This document shows, in pieces, positions 10,401 through 20,262 of a stretch of 64,000 bases of DNA. A model generated the notes under the pieces. That model had not been told where the DNA came from and did not search any database. It saw only the letters and a program-made list of their open reading frames with translations. Origin of the DNA: Trichostrongylus colubriformis (Eukaryota > Nematoda > Chromadorea > Rhabditida > Trichostrongylidae). Position numbers and translations under genes: made by a program. Each line of letters opens with the position of its first letter. The stretch's first letter is position 1. The stretch lies in NCBI GenBank assembly GCA_963978905.1, contig OZ022257.1, positions 54,702,873 to 54,766,872 of the forward strand, written 5' to 3'.

Positions 10401-11624
10401 AGACTCAAGGAGAGCCGTCGAAGCAAATCCGGAGACGAATACTCGTACGTTAGCAGAGGACCCAGGCGTTCAATATTCCACAGCCAGACACTTGCTGGAA
10501 TTCGGCAACATGAAGAACTGCCTCATGAGCTGACCGATGAGCGTCTGGCACGTTTCGATACCTGCTCTAACCTCCCAGTTCCCTATAAAAATGAGCCATT
10601 TGCAGACCGTATTATAACTGTAGATGAAAATTGAGTTCCTCAAGATAACAGGAAGCGGGGATTAGTTTGGGTAGATAAGTATGCTCCTCCGAAAACTTTT
10701 CCTAAACACGACCTTCACCCTAAAAAGGTTATGATTACTGTGTGGTGGTGTTGTAAAGGTGTAATCCACCATAAATTCTTGCATCTTGGTCAGCCAGTCA
10801 CAGCAGAGTCTTACTGTTGTGATCTGGAGCAAATGTATAGAAAGTTGCAAAAATTGTGGCCGGCGGTGGTGAATAGAGGAGGGCCGATCCTGTTGCAGGA
10901 CAACGCAAGGCCACACACCTCACAAATCACTCCGCTAAAATTGACCCACTTGGGTGTAAAACTTCTCCCTTACCCAGCGTATTCTCCCGACCTCTCCCCA
11001 ACAGAGAATCACTTTTTTCGAGCCCTTAATTCTCATCTGCGTCAGAAACAATTTACTAATTTAGACTATGTTGAATGTGCCTTCCTTGAGTTCGTTGATT
11101 CTCGTGATAGCAGTAGTTACAGTTGAGGCTTAAAACTATTACCATTTTGTTGGCAAAGACGCGTAGATTCTGACGGTTTTTACTTTGATTGATAAACTTG
11201 TGTTTAAGCTGAGTTATAGTAGTTTAAAGTGTGCGGTCCATTTCCGAAATTAATTTTGCAACAACCTAATACAATACCGCTCACATTTTTTGAAAAATCG
11301 ACGGTGGGCGACGGTTAGTGCCGTTTAATCCGTCGCCCACCGTCGATTTTTCAAAAAATGTGAGCGGTATTGTAATGTCTAGTGGGATGCCCCCCCCCCC
11401 CCCCCAACCCCAGTGCAATAGCAGCAAAGTCCGTTTTCTTCTTCATTACCTGCTTTCAGATATCGTCGATTTTTTTCAGCATTCTATCTGACTGTTTCAG
11501 AATGAGCGATGAAGAGCGGGATCTTATTGAGCGACAAAAACAATGGGATCAAGTGGACTTAGCAGCTTCTACAGGCCGACTTGGTCTCTTATCTACCGTC
11601 GTCATTGGGGCTCTATTTTTGTAA
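857..11624 (+). CDS. GPI-anchored multi-Ly6 (three-finger) domain protein, 5' partial
   Basis: This is a spliced gene of at least 16 exons: 857-938, 1301-1689, 1752-1829, 1886-2044, 2298-2397, 2500-2664 (or 2670), 3313-3441, 4894-5051, 5566-5886, 6366-6431, 6851-7033, 7931-8063, 8736-8913, 9133-9217, 9286-9368 and 11501-11624. With these boundaries every junction keeps frame, giving roughly 800 residues. Three modules end in the Ly6 signature CxC-x4-CN: YCLCRNRNFCN, CTCSTSDCN and YCLCKEDLCN. Pro/Ser-rich linkers separate them. The last exon ends in a short hydrophobic tail (LGLLSTVVIGALFL, then stop) after a small-residue stretch (AASTG), as in GPI-anchor signals. A surface location is inferred from the family and the tail. 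No start codon or signal peptide was found, so the 5' end lies upstream or was missed. Introns carry many repeats; the last holds a mariner. The acceptors at 3313 and 5566 are the least certain. Ligand and role are unknown. Confidence 0.8.
1510..1800 (+). other. Ly6-like module A (degenerate, 8 cysteines)
   Basis: The module runs over exons 1301-1689 and 1752-1829, split by a 62 bp phase-0 intron. Its second half (KECISE..., EEC, then YCLCRNRNFCN) lines up with module C (KRCISE..., MGC, then YCLCKEDLCN). Its first half is shorter and has three closely spaced cysteines (ECTRCIWC), so it has about 8 cysteines against 10 in modules B and C. Confidence 0.7.
2116..2250. repeat. Interspersed repeat, family F (gcgattttgcg type)
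   Basis: An imperfect palindrome with ends built on gcgattttgcg/cgcaaaatcgc. It lies in the intron before exon 2298-2397. Related copies lie at 8411-8541 and 50515-50632, and fragments at 8090-8225 and 15600-15660. Confidence 0.6.
2751..3102. repeat. MITE-like repeat, family D, copy 1
   Basis: The ends are inverted (gtgtagccttat at left, ataaggctacac at right), with an AT-rich centre containing taatgcttcttttacttctt. Related copies lie at 16743-17028, 40847-41088, 42948-43288 and 45075-45437. It sits in an intron of the Ly6 gene. Confidence 0.75.
3488..3712. repeat. Inverted repeat bounded by G and C homopolymer tracts
   Basis: A run of G (with one A) near 3500-3520 faces a run of C near 3683-3697. 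Sub-terminal words such as gggagacgcaacctgccg are partly mirrored. The arms are imperfect. It lies in the intron of module B and no coding is seen. Confidence 0.5.
4053..4485. repeat. MITE-like repeat, family A, copy 1
   Basis: Ends are of the type aaggaatcgt and cgtggacgattcc, followed inward by ttacccatatattt and gggccgcatgcaaagtttc. The centre is a GC-rich imperfect palindrome (ccccgtcgtccgccgcgg). Other copies are at 21033-21447, 21749-22153 and 30704-31063. Confidence 0.75.
5293..5456. repeat. MITE-like repeat, family G, copy 2
   Basis: The same inverted ends (gctgcgtttatactttgcgc; ggtatgagtgtggcc) and interior as the copy at 525-703. It lies in the intron before exon 5566-5886. Confidence 0.7.
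7071..7245. repeat. MITE-like repeat, family G, copy 3
   Basis: Bounded by gactgcgttcatacttcgcg and agtatgaacgcagtc, which are inverted relative to each other. It lies in the intron before module C. The adjoining 7260-7860 is GC-rich and unrecognised, with no supported exon. Confidence 0.75.
7931..8913 (+). other. Ly6-like module C (10 cysteines)
   Basis: Two exons, 7931-8063 and 8736-8913, are joined by a phase-1 intron at the same place in the module as in B. The cysteine order is LRCMAC, ADC, ATC, TLC, KRC, MGC, then YCLCKEDLCN. The shared intron position and phase point to duplication of an exon pair. Confidence 0.8.
8411..8541. repeat. Interspersed repeat, family F, copy 2
   Basis: The palindromic ends ccgtcagactttgcg and aaaatctgacgg flank mirrored gcgattttgc/gcaaaatcgc words. 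It lies in the intron that splits module C. Confidence 0.65.
8945..9083. repeat. Inverted-repeat element (gagcgcctgat / catcagacgctc ends)
   Basis: The imperfect inverted ends enclose a gtgagagtgagagtgcgt tract. A similar unit with a gagagtgagagtgtgtggcg core is nested at 51879-52006. Confidence 0.55.
9481..9836. repeat. Interspersed repeat, family C, copy 1
   Basis: Begins ccagggtacaccgggagacg and ends near cctgggaatgccttgg. Shared internal words are gaggaatcctcgaaaggg, agatgagaagtgaa and caatccggcaacagttac. Homologues lie at 19073-19380 and 36612-36978. It sits in the last intron of the Ly6 gene. Confidence 0.7.
10006..11269 (+). mobile_element. mariner element with TA target duplication
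   Basis: The inverted ends ttaggttgttgcaaaattaa and ttaattttgcaacaacctaa bound a 1264 bp element flanked by TA on both sides (10004-10005 and 11270-11271). It carries a disabled mariner transposase in + orientation. It lies in the last intron of the Ly6 gene. The near-complete length and well-kept ends suggest fairly recent arrival. Confidence 0.9.
10193..11126 (+). pseudogene. mariner transposase pseudogene
   Basis: The N-terminal helix-turn-helix region is readable from 10193 (MNRRDYRVIML..., AAEAARNLSS...). The catalytic core continues in other frames: TVDEN, then a TGA stop at 10632-10634 where a Trp is usual, then GLVWVDK, MITVWWCCKG, LLQDNARPHTSQ and YSPDLSPTENHFF. Frame changes lie between about 10330 and 10620. 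Mariner transposases normally use D,D34D; here the third acidic position reads Glu (PTEN). It cannot be translated as one protein. Confidence 0.88.
11270..11374. repeat. Perfect hairpin abutting the mariner
   Basis: Two perfectly complementary 45-base arms (11270-11314 and 11330-11374) enclose a 15-base loop. The left arm begins with the TA that is also the mariner's right target duplication, so the mariner inserted at the outer edge of the palindrome. A C-tract follows at 11390-11406. Confidence 0.9.
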
Positions 11625-12000
11625 AGGAAACTCCTATCATCCAAGCACCTCCCATGTCTACGGCTTTTTCTTTATTCACTCCTGGTGTTGCTCGAGATCT
11701 GGTTATCCGTTCACTTCATTCGTTATTTATTATTTTTATTAATTTTACAGAGTGTTCAGAGATTTGAAAATGGATTTTTGTTTAATATTTTCCAGTCAGT
11801 TCTTGTGATCTTTTCACAATGTAATCGATCTTCTTATGAAAGGTTGTTGGCATAGTAAATTCTATCTCAATGCTTTAATTTCCATTTTTTTTTGTTATGA
11901 ACTCCTTTATTTATACTTGCCAACTACCTATCACGTACTACAATGCTCAGTCTATTGGGTTTTGCTTACATCGATTTTATTTAAGTGTTCTGCAGTGATC

Positions 12001-12006
12001 AATAAA
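12001..12006 (+). promoter_or_regulatory. Possible polyadenylation signal of the Ly6 gene
   Basis: AATAAA lies about 380 bases after the stop codon of the last exon. The intervening AT-rich sequence would be the 3' UTR. Its open frames have no splice or codon support. Confidence 0.4.
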
Positions 12007-12284
12007 TATGTACATAAATTCTACGAAGCTATAGAGGGTTTCTTCCAACGGCTTTTGGTAGTACAGTTTTTATGTTGGAACGCCCTGCAGGCTCACTGGC
12101 GGCTCACCGTTATGCGTTTCCAGGTTACCATAAACATTTCCTTCGCTTTCCCTTGTTCTTCGGTGCCAGTCACGCTATATCCCCTTCTTACTCCATGGAA
12201 GCTTCTCCGTTCTGCGTTATGTGAGGTGAGTTTGGAAAACAAAGCATCGAGTCTATTTATTCCAATTTGCAAAATTTTCATGTA

Positions 12285-13260
12285 AGAAAAGGGGATATGA
12301 ATTCTTGCCCAAACCTAGGGAGGAAAGGAGCTCCGGCGTCGGTCTCCGTTCGTGCCTCGGAAAAGACGGTTCGTAATACCAATTAATATTGTTTCTAATA
12401 AGCTGAACTGACAGAAGCGAAAATATCGTACACCCGGAACCATGCCACACTAACCCTGACGTGAAATATGTAGTGTCTCGTACGTACGTCACTACAAAAA
12501 CCGCAAAATTTTCACCGACGTCGAAGCTTCTTTTATTCCCTGGGCTCAGCCTAAAGCAGATGAGACAGATGCTTTTTCATGTAGGAGGAGGGGATATGAA
12601 TTTTAGCCTAAGCCTAGGGAGGGAAAGGGGCTTCAACGTCAGTGAATGGTGGTGAACGTGGTGTGATCCGCAGAGTTTCTGCGGCTGAACACATATAGCT
12701 TCACGTCAGGGTTACTGTAGCATGGTTTTGGATACATTTTCGTTTTGTGCTGAACTGTGGTGGTTGTTGTAACAATTTCAAGGAAAGTCCCTCACGCTTC
12801 TTCGGTACCTTGGACTGGAACCTGGCACCTTTGTTAACAAACACCTTCATCTCGCTGTGGAGCAGCGATTTCGTAGCGACTTGTAGTAATGTATAAAAAC
12901 CTCCCAATACGATTATTAACTGTGCGTGATCCCGTGATCGAATACATTCACATGGCGCGTGATACACTTGTGAACACGAGTGCAATTTATGCTGTATCCA
13001 AAAGGGAACGGTCGTAGCTGAACGCTCCAGACCCATTCATACTTAGCGATGAATCAGTGTGATTGACACAAACAAAAATATTGTACATTCTGAACCATCT
13101 TACAGTAGCCCTGACGTGAAATAAAGTGTGGCGTCCGGGGCACTTTGGCCTCGGACTTTAGCCTGAGCCTTATTAGTCCAGCGAAAACCCTTACCCCTCC
13201 GCAAAGTTTCTGCGGATGGACACATTTTATTTCACGTCAAGGTTACTGTAGCATGTCTAG
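12285..13260. repeat. Cluster of short interspersed repeats
   Basis: Units recur in both orientations. One is cctgacgtgaaat near 12455, 12705 (inverted), 13115 and 13225 (inverted). Another is gggatatgaattttagccta near 12290 and 12590. A third is gcaaagtttctgcgg near 12668 and 13200. No gene is supported. Confidence 0.6.
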
Positions 13261-13383
13261 ATGTACGACATTTTCGTTCCTGTGTGTGATTGCGCACGAT
13301 CTCTCTTGTATTGGACATGGCACTTGAATTGTATAAGCTACCGACAGCAATTATCAGTCACCTTATGTGAATGTGCCTAAGTC

Positions 13384-13429
13384 ATTTCACCCTTCTGTAG
13401 GTGCCATGGCACCTATAGAAGGGTGAAAT
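13384..13429. repeat. Short near-perfect hairpin
   Basis: Starts with atttcacccttctgtaggtg and is mirrored as cacctatagaagggtgaaat, with one mismatch and almost no loop. Confidence 0.85.
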
Positions 13430-13913
13430 TAAGAAGAATCCTGGAAAAGTCCTACTACTAGGTATGCTTGTTCGTTATTGGCATTGTAATCCAAGACTGA
13501 AACAAAGACTGAGACAAACAAAATGAGACAATGGAAGAGAAACTTGATGTAGTGTTTCCTGCACAAGAAATTTGCGGGAGGCGAATTTCCACGGAACTCC
13601 TTACAAACTTTGGTTCTCCAGAAAAAGAAATTTGAGCAGCCATTCAGGATAAAATTCACTTATCTCAAGCGCTAGGATCCATTCCAGGTACCCAAATAAG
13701 TTGAACAGCATGAAGAACTGGACAGTTTAGAGAGTGAGGTTGCAAATTTTCTGCTCATGTTCATCCCAGTACTACTCGCAGGGGCCTTAGCTCCGCTTTG
13801 GGAGAGATGAACTTCAAGTGAATTCCTTATGAGCGTAATTCCATCGCCTCAATACCCATTCAAATTTATGACAATTTACCAGACTTAGTAACTGCGCGCA
13901 GTTTTTTAAGAGC

Positions 13914-14108
13914 TTAAAGGCACATCCCGCGCTCGCTGATGGGTGGAGTACCAACTGACTCTTCACTGGTTGTCGGCGGTTGACAGGCGGTCTCTCCACG
14001 CCCCACTGCAGGCAATAAGGCGAGGAGAGACCGCTTTCCAACCGCCGACCACCTATGGAGAGTCTATTGGTTACTCCACCCATTAGCGAGCGCGGAATGT
14101 GCCTTTAA
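13914..14108. repeat. MITE-like inverted-repeat element, 195 bp
   Basis: The ends ttaaaggcacatcccgcgct and agcgcggaatgtgcctttaa are inverted copies. Inner words (gatgggtggagtacca, ggttactccacccatt) are also mirrored. No coding is seen. Confidence 0.85.
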
Positions 14109-14173
14109 TCGATACTGAGCCTCAACAGTCCTTTTCTTCAATATTGTGCTGTCCCAAAGTCTCATGATTATTT

Positions 14174-14595
14174 GAATGTTCGACAACATTAGGACTCCGA
14201 AATATTATTCAAAAAACTCAAAAGGCCCCCCCCCCCCCAAGGGTCTCGAAAGTTTTTGGAATATTTTTGCGATATGTCGCTGTTTAACACCTTCTTCAGG
14301 CCTGAAACTGTGAGTGAGTTCATCATTTTCTACACCATATGTACGTCTTTGGTAGGCTGAGTCACGCCAAAACACTCTTTGAGACGGGGCCGTAAGCTAG
14401 CGTACAACGTATATCATATAATTTGGTTAACTTCCACAGTTCGAGGCATGAAGAAAGTGTTAAACACCGAAATATCGCCAAAATATTCAAAGAAACGTTC
14501 AAGACTTTCGAGGGGTCTTTTGAGTAAATATTTTGGAGTCTCAATAATTGTTGATTGAGTAAATATTTTGGAGTCTCAATAATTGTTGAACATTC
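14174..14595. repeat. Fold-back element with a 35 bp tandem duplication in one arm
   Basis: The left arm (gaatgttcgacaac, then aggactccgaaatatt, then actcaaaaggc) is mirrored by the right arm (cttttgagtaaatatttt, ggagtctc, gttgaacattc). A further inner pair is gtttaacaccttcttcaggc / catgaagaaagtgttaaaca. In the right arm a 35 bp unit is present twice (from 14521 and 14556). Confidence 0.8.
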
Positions 14596-15440
14596 AGGGT
14601 CCTTTCCTTCAGTATGTTTTGAAACGAGGTAATCGACGAACTTTTTGTGCAGTAAACGCACCACGCTTCAGCGGCAACATATTGCTTCCGATTTTTCTTC
14701 GTATATATTAATCTATTCATTTTATTGCGCTGCCTTTCAGTCAAGTGTTCTTTAAAGATTTCATCATTGTTTTGCAATAGTAATATGAATTCCAATTTTT
14801 TCGAAATCTCATTATTCCCAGCCACACTGGGTTGGGGAATACTCAACAAGCGTTCATTTATCTCTGTTAAAGGGGGAAGGAGTTGGTTTCTGGTAATTCT
14901 TCATAAGGAAAATCATCTGTGTTGACTTCGAAACATGCACCAGACACTACAAAAATGACGTGAACAGCTGGGCAATAGAGAATGTCGTTATTTGAGCTGA
15001 GGAATGGATGTTGACGTTGCCAACATCCTCTGAATTGCGCTGTTCCCTGTCGTCTCTCGTGCTACTAAATATTCGATCTTGAGAGTTTCACTGAAATCCT
15101 TCGGGGAAAAGGTGAATGGTAATTTCCGTCGAATAGGCCTTTTGGGTATGTGTGTATTATCTCTCACACTTAGTGGTTGCTATGTAATTTTAGAGGGAAA
15201 GTTATAGTTAAGGAGTTAGGAGCCGCTGGAATGAGAAAGCACTCGCTTTCGAGACTTAACGATTTGGGATGATGAAAAACTGTAAATAGCTTCTGGTCCT
15301 TAGTTTCATGGTGATAGTCTCTCCCATATGTGAAGAAAGAACTGCTTAAAGCTACTGATTATTTTTTCCTCCAAAAATTTAGCAATACGTAGTTTGGTAT
15401 TCAGTGTTCTTGTGATATGTCTCCACTTTCAACCGCCGAG
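14596..15440. other. Intergenic, nothing recognised
   Basis: AT-rich sequence with short open frames on both strands, without splice support or a recognisable motif. Confidence 0.5.
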
Positions 15441-15483
15441 GTATTTTTCTGCGACAGCGGAACAACGATATGACATGCAATTG

Positions 15484-15569
15484 CCACCCACCTTGCTATT
15501 TTGCTGCTGAAAGCCCATGTGTCTTTTCACTCACATGGGCTTTCAGCAGCAAAATAGCAATGTGGGTGG
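15484..15569. repeat. Hairpin with 38-base arms
   Basis: The arms at 15484-15521 and 15532-15569 are complementary with one mismatch around a 10-base loop. The pairing continues weakly outward (agcggaac / gttccgct). A family F fragment follows to about 15660. Confidence 0.85.
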
Positions 15570-15669
15570 TAATCGTGATCGCTGTTCCGCTCTCACCTGA
15601 CAGTGAGCTTCGAGATCTGGACCTCCACAATTCGCGTGCGGAGCCACGACACTGCAAAATCGCGAATGG

Positions 15670-16742
15670 AGTTCTCATTTCTGGCAATTCTTCGACGCAG
15701 TAGTGACTGTTTAACTTGGCATCAGTCCTTATTTCTGCTGTAGTTCAAGAGCTGAGCAGGACTCCGTAAGAGTTTTAGGCAAGCGCTTGACATTATAATG
15801 CCTCTATTGTAATCGACAAATGCCGTCTCAGTCAGTCAATCTAGAGACAAGCGCTATACATCGATAGGTTGATTTGATGAATGGACAACAACTTGGTAAA
15901 AATATCTGGAACCATGCAACGTCAGTCGTTTCGGGTAGAGCATTGAGGTTAGCAGGGGGAGGGGTGCACTCAGGTGCCTAGTACCATGAGGTTATGCTGG
16001 GAGAATCAGGAATGAATTGTGCTGCGGCAAGAGACAGAATTGTGTCAGTTCCCGAAAGGAGAGTCGTAGAACTTAAAACCTTGTTTTGATACTGGTAAGA
16101 AGGCCGTAAATGCAATGGTAAAATCCGTAGACAAAGTCCTCAACTCCAAGAGAAAACAGCGACTCCTTGAAGGGATTTATTTGCTTTTTGTATTCTCATG
16201 TGATATGCGAGAACAGGCGGGTGTTTGCTTTTGTTTCTTATGGCATGCATGAAATTTACATGAAAATTGAAGTGTTTGTGTATTAAAATATTCAGGGTCC
16301 AAAAGTGTGATTTTGGATATTTTTTTCGTTGTACAGAATTTTCCTGAAACATAATATTAATATTTCCAGTTTTGATTAATTCTTTACGATCCACTAGGCA
16401 AAATTGATACTCGGCAGCCGGATCGCTGCTATCAGTACACTCAGTACTAGCTTTGTGCCAACCTACACATTGATTAGGAACAATGCCATGATCAATGTCA
16501 TCATGCGCCGACCACGCTCACCATACACTGAACGAATTGAAGACAGAGCGATGCGTTGCGGGTGTGTAATGACGGTAGCAATCGCTGCATCATCGAGTAT
16601 GATTGCAGCCTACGATGTGTAGAAAGCTGTGTTTTCTATACGGGATGACAGCAGCAAATGGCCCGGATAATTCTATTACAAGGATGCTATTCGCCATCTG
16701 GATGTCTATCCAGTTGGATACCCCTTCTTAGAACCCTTGCTT
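15670..16742. other. Intergenic, nothing recognised
   Basis: No repeat family, RNA or exon could be supported. The longest frames have random-looking composition. Confidence 0.45.
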
Positions 16743-17028
16743 GGGTGTATACACTTACGTCGAATTTTACGTCGTCGAAAAAATTATTTCTTGACTAGGA
16801 TTGTTGTCATGTAATGCTATCGTTTCTTTTACTTTTAATGCCATTATTTTGTGCACAAAAGTTATTTTTTCTAGATAATGATGAGATAAACAATTACCTT
16901 TTAGAGGACTTCCACGGTATCAGACCCCTTCGTCCTGAGCGGAATTCCAACCGATCGCGGCAATTTGTGCTGACGGTGCCGCGAGTGCAACGTCGCAAAG
17001 CGAAAATTTGGCATATGTACACACCCCC
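16743..17028. repeat. MITE-like repeat, family D, copy 2
   Basis: Ends gggtgtatacacttacgtcg and gcatatgtacacaccc, with the characteristic taatgctatcgtttctttta centre. Confidence 0.7.
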
Positions 17029-17300
17029 TTGCTACGATGATTTCTGTAATAGTCGATGATCGTTGATCGTTAAAAAATAGTGCATCCGAGCAGCGCCACC
17101 AGGTAATGACGTTGAGATGCATAGCAATGATTCACGGCATGCAATCGCCTAACTCGTACCTTCGAAGGCGGGATAAGCACGAAAGCTACAAGAAAGCATT
17201 ATTCAAACCTGATCGCGCTTTTTTTTTGGGGGGGGGGGGGGTTTCCTTGATAGTGAGAGTGAGATAGCGCGATACTCACATGAACACCTTTTCCACTGGG

Positions 17301-17600
17301 CACATCGCCGGGTGAGGGCCAATTGGTCGAATTTTCGCTTCGCGGCCTCGCACCCGCAGCGCCGTCAGTACGAGCCGTTTGGCATTCCGCTAAAGACGCA
17401 GTGGGCCGCAATGAGATGCAACGCAACGGGCGTGAAGGATTTTCGAAGTTGCAGTCAAGAAGCTTCGGAAGTTCGCTCGCGTTGTTGTTGTCGTTGCTGT
17501 TCCAACGGATAAAGCCGCAAACGACTCACACTCCCCGCGCCGTTTGCCGCGGGCGGCCGCGCGAAAATTCGACCAATCGGCCCCCACCCCATATCGCCAT
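17301..17600. repeat. MITE-like repeat, family H, copy 1
   Basis: The inverted ends cacatcgccgggtgagggcc and accccatatcgcc flank mirrored aattggtcgaattttcgc / gcgaaaattcgaccaat. A second copy lies at 49639-49885. Confidence 0.7.
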
Positions 17601-17605
17601 GTATG

Positions 17606-19072
17606 CGGAATCAAAAAAATGATGGCATATTAGACATACCTGGAGTGCAATTCATTTTACTGTTGTGCTTGGACTGACACCCCTCAAGCTTTGATGAATC
17701 GCTGACCTTTTAGGTAGTCTTCAAAATATCACCTGTAATTTTCCATACCTGAATAGTTATCAATCTGTTCATATTTCCGGATGCAAGGGCGTTAGATTGT
17801 AATTGATGAAGAGCCGACATGCGAGTTTTTTTTTACTGATGGAAAACCCCGAATTACTAGAAAGAATTCCATCATTTAGCTTGTAGTCAAGGGAAGTGCT
17901 ACAGTAGTCAATCAAGCAAAAACAAGCTCATGCCCAATGCACCTTGTGGGCTCCTTCTTTCACGATACTCCTGCGTGAAGTAGAGTATTTGAAAAGTGAA
18001 AATATCGTAAAGATGTTGGTAGGTAACAGTTGAGAAAAACTAGCACTCAAATTTAGCTCTATGAAGCCTTCACCCATATTTCAGCATAATCCTCTACGGC
18101 AAAATCAGCTGCTGTCAAAAATCAAAAGCATTAAACTCATATTTGGTTCCTCCTTGCTGTCCTGGTTACCCCCGTTTTGCGAGTTCGTATGGCATACGGC
18201 GAGAAGTAAAAGGAAGGCAGCTTCTAAAAAGCTTATTCACATCCCTTTTTGATGCACGTCCTTATAGGAATGGTTCACGGAAATTTGAGCCTTATTTAAT
18301 CCCATGAAATTGTATTGTTTGAATTTATTCACCACCAGCCACACGCAAGGTTTCCGTGAAAAAATGATTTCAGGCAGACAGAAATCCCTGTGGGCCTTGT
18401 CCACGCTGGTAACTTGGGAGGATCCGCGAGGGCTGTGGGACAAACAGGCGACGTTTTTCAGTTTTCCAACCGCGCGTTCTCAGCATGTGACGTCCGCCGT
18501 TCTGTTCCACAGCCTCAGGGCCCCGCCCATGGCACCCGTATGGTCGAAACTTTGAGGTGAAGAGCCTGCTCGAGTTTGATTTCTTGGCGATTTTGTTTAT
18601 GGTTCGTAGTGAGCAACTGCATTAAAAATGTATGAAAATGAAAAAAGTCGATTTTTTTGGGGACGATTCTGTTAGGGTCATTGTGCCTGAGTAACGACAC
18701 ATTGCGTCGTCACATGTCAATATTTTTGAAATTGGATAAAGTCTGATAGAAGCCGCTTTATTCAGGGCTTTCTTCTCGCGTCCTGATCCGAGTCGTTGCC
18801 TAGGTGTTGTCATCATATCTGTGAGACTCTCACCTACATCTTTGATCTCATATAAGAATCCCGACAAAATGATTATTCGCATATAAGAAACGATGAAGAC
18901 CGTGATGTAGTCAAGACTTACAAGTCTTTCCACAAAAAAAAAACAGAACAAATTGTCAAAAAGGGAAAATTGACGAGAATCTTGCACATCTTACCAAATA
19001 AAAAAATATTTGATCTTGATATTGTGCTTTTCGTGTGGAGATTTTTCTCGATTCTTGAAAGGACATTCTGGG
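17606..19072. other. Intergenic, little recognised
   Basis: The ggaatggttcacgg word at 18260 resembles one end of family A without the rest. The frame at 18304-18555 is GC-rich but has no exon support. Confidence 0.4.
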
Positions 19073-19380
19073 ACAGGGTATACCGAGAGCTGAGGATTCC
19101 TCGACAGGGGTCGTATTTGACCGGATAGGAGGGAGGGGGTACGTACCATCAAAGGTCAGCGATAAGCACTGAAATCTAAATTCTCAATAAGCAGATGAGA
19201 AGCAAAAGGTATTTCACCGTAGATCCGTAAAAAAAAATATATTTTGCGCAACGATGCAATTGAGCAACAGTAGTGGTACTGTAGATGCAAAAAAAAGGGG
19301 GGTGGTGGTATTTGGTCTCCGTAGAAGGGGGGAAAGGTCGTACAGCGGCCACTTTCCTCGACACCTGGGGGTAACCTGGC
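19073..19380. repeat. Interspersed repeat, family C, copy 2
   Basis: Shares gagctgaggattcctcgaca, agatgagaagcaaaagg and cactttcctcgacacctggg with the copies at 9481 and 36612. Confidence 0.65.
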
Positions 19381-20262
19381 TGGGAGTGTATAAAAGTTTA
19401 ATATTCAAATCGGTTTGAATTATAGGGAAACCTGGGTAACCATGAGCAACCAGTAAATATGTCTGGTTAAAGGAATCGTTCACGACAATTCCACGATTCT
19501 GATTCCTTTCAGGGTCGAAAATAACGAAAAGTACCGGAATATTTCCTTTGTTCCAATGTAGAAATCGAAAAGCTTGAAGGACAGCAGCTCACTTGAAATC
19601 CCGCCGAGTAACATTTGAACAGCTGTCGGTGAGAAGGACACAGTTCAAGTTTTCGCGCCCAATGTTAATTTGCTTTCCACGTGGTCACCGCCTCTGTGCT
19701 CCCAGAGCTATGGCAGCCCGCTGCTTCGGGCACGCTTCTTTGACGAGGCTGTATCTCAGCCGGATTTACGGTTTTTGTGTGTGAAATTCTGTATTTGGCC
19801 CGTGGCATGAAAATATATATAACATAAGAATTTGGGTAGCAAAAGAACTCAAATTTTCAAGCGATTCGTTCTGGCGACAATCAGTTGCTTTGAGATAGCG
19901 GCTGCACCTGGCACATGGAATCTTGCATTATTTCTCTTCCCCTTGATATTTAATTCTTTGCAATATTCTCATAAATGATTATCCTTAAACTACTTTAGCA
20001 GATCGTTCCATAATCCGCATAGCATTATTCATGACACGCTTTTGTTCATAAAAGTTCGACCAGTAATTGATACCGCCGTTGCTATGGAAATACTCGCAGA
20101 ATGTGTGTGTGTGTGTTTGACTCTATCAGACATATGAACGGCTGTTTGGTGTATTGCTTGTGTCCACTGCCTATGCTGGTGGTGTTCCAAGTACAATTTT
20201 CTAAGTCGTATTGCCAACCTCTTCTATCTCACGAGATTTTCGCATAGCACTTCCGTGTTCTA

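Noticed and set aside
11836..12285. 149-codon frame rich in hydrophobic residues
   Set aside because: AT-rich sequence after the last Ly6-gene exon. It reads as 3' UTR and has no codon or motif support.
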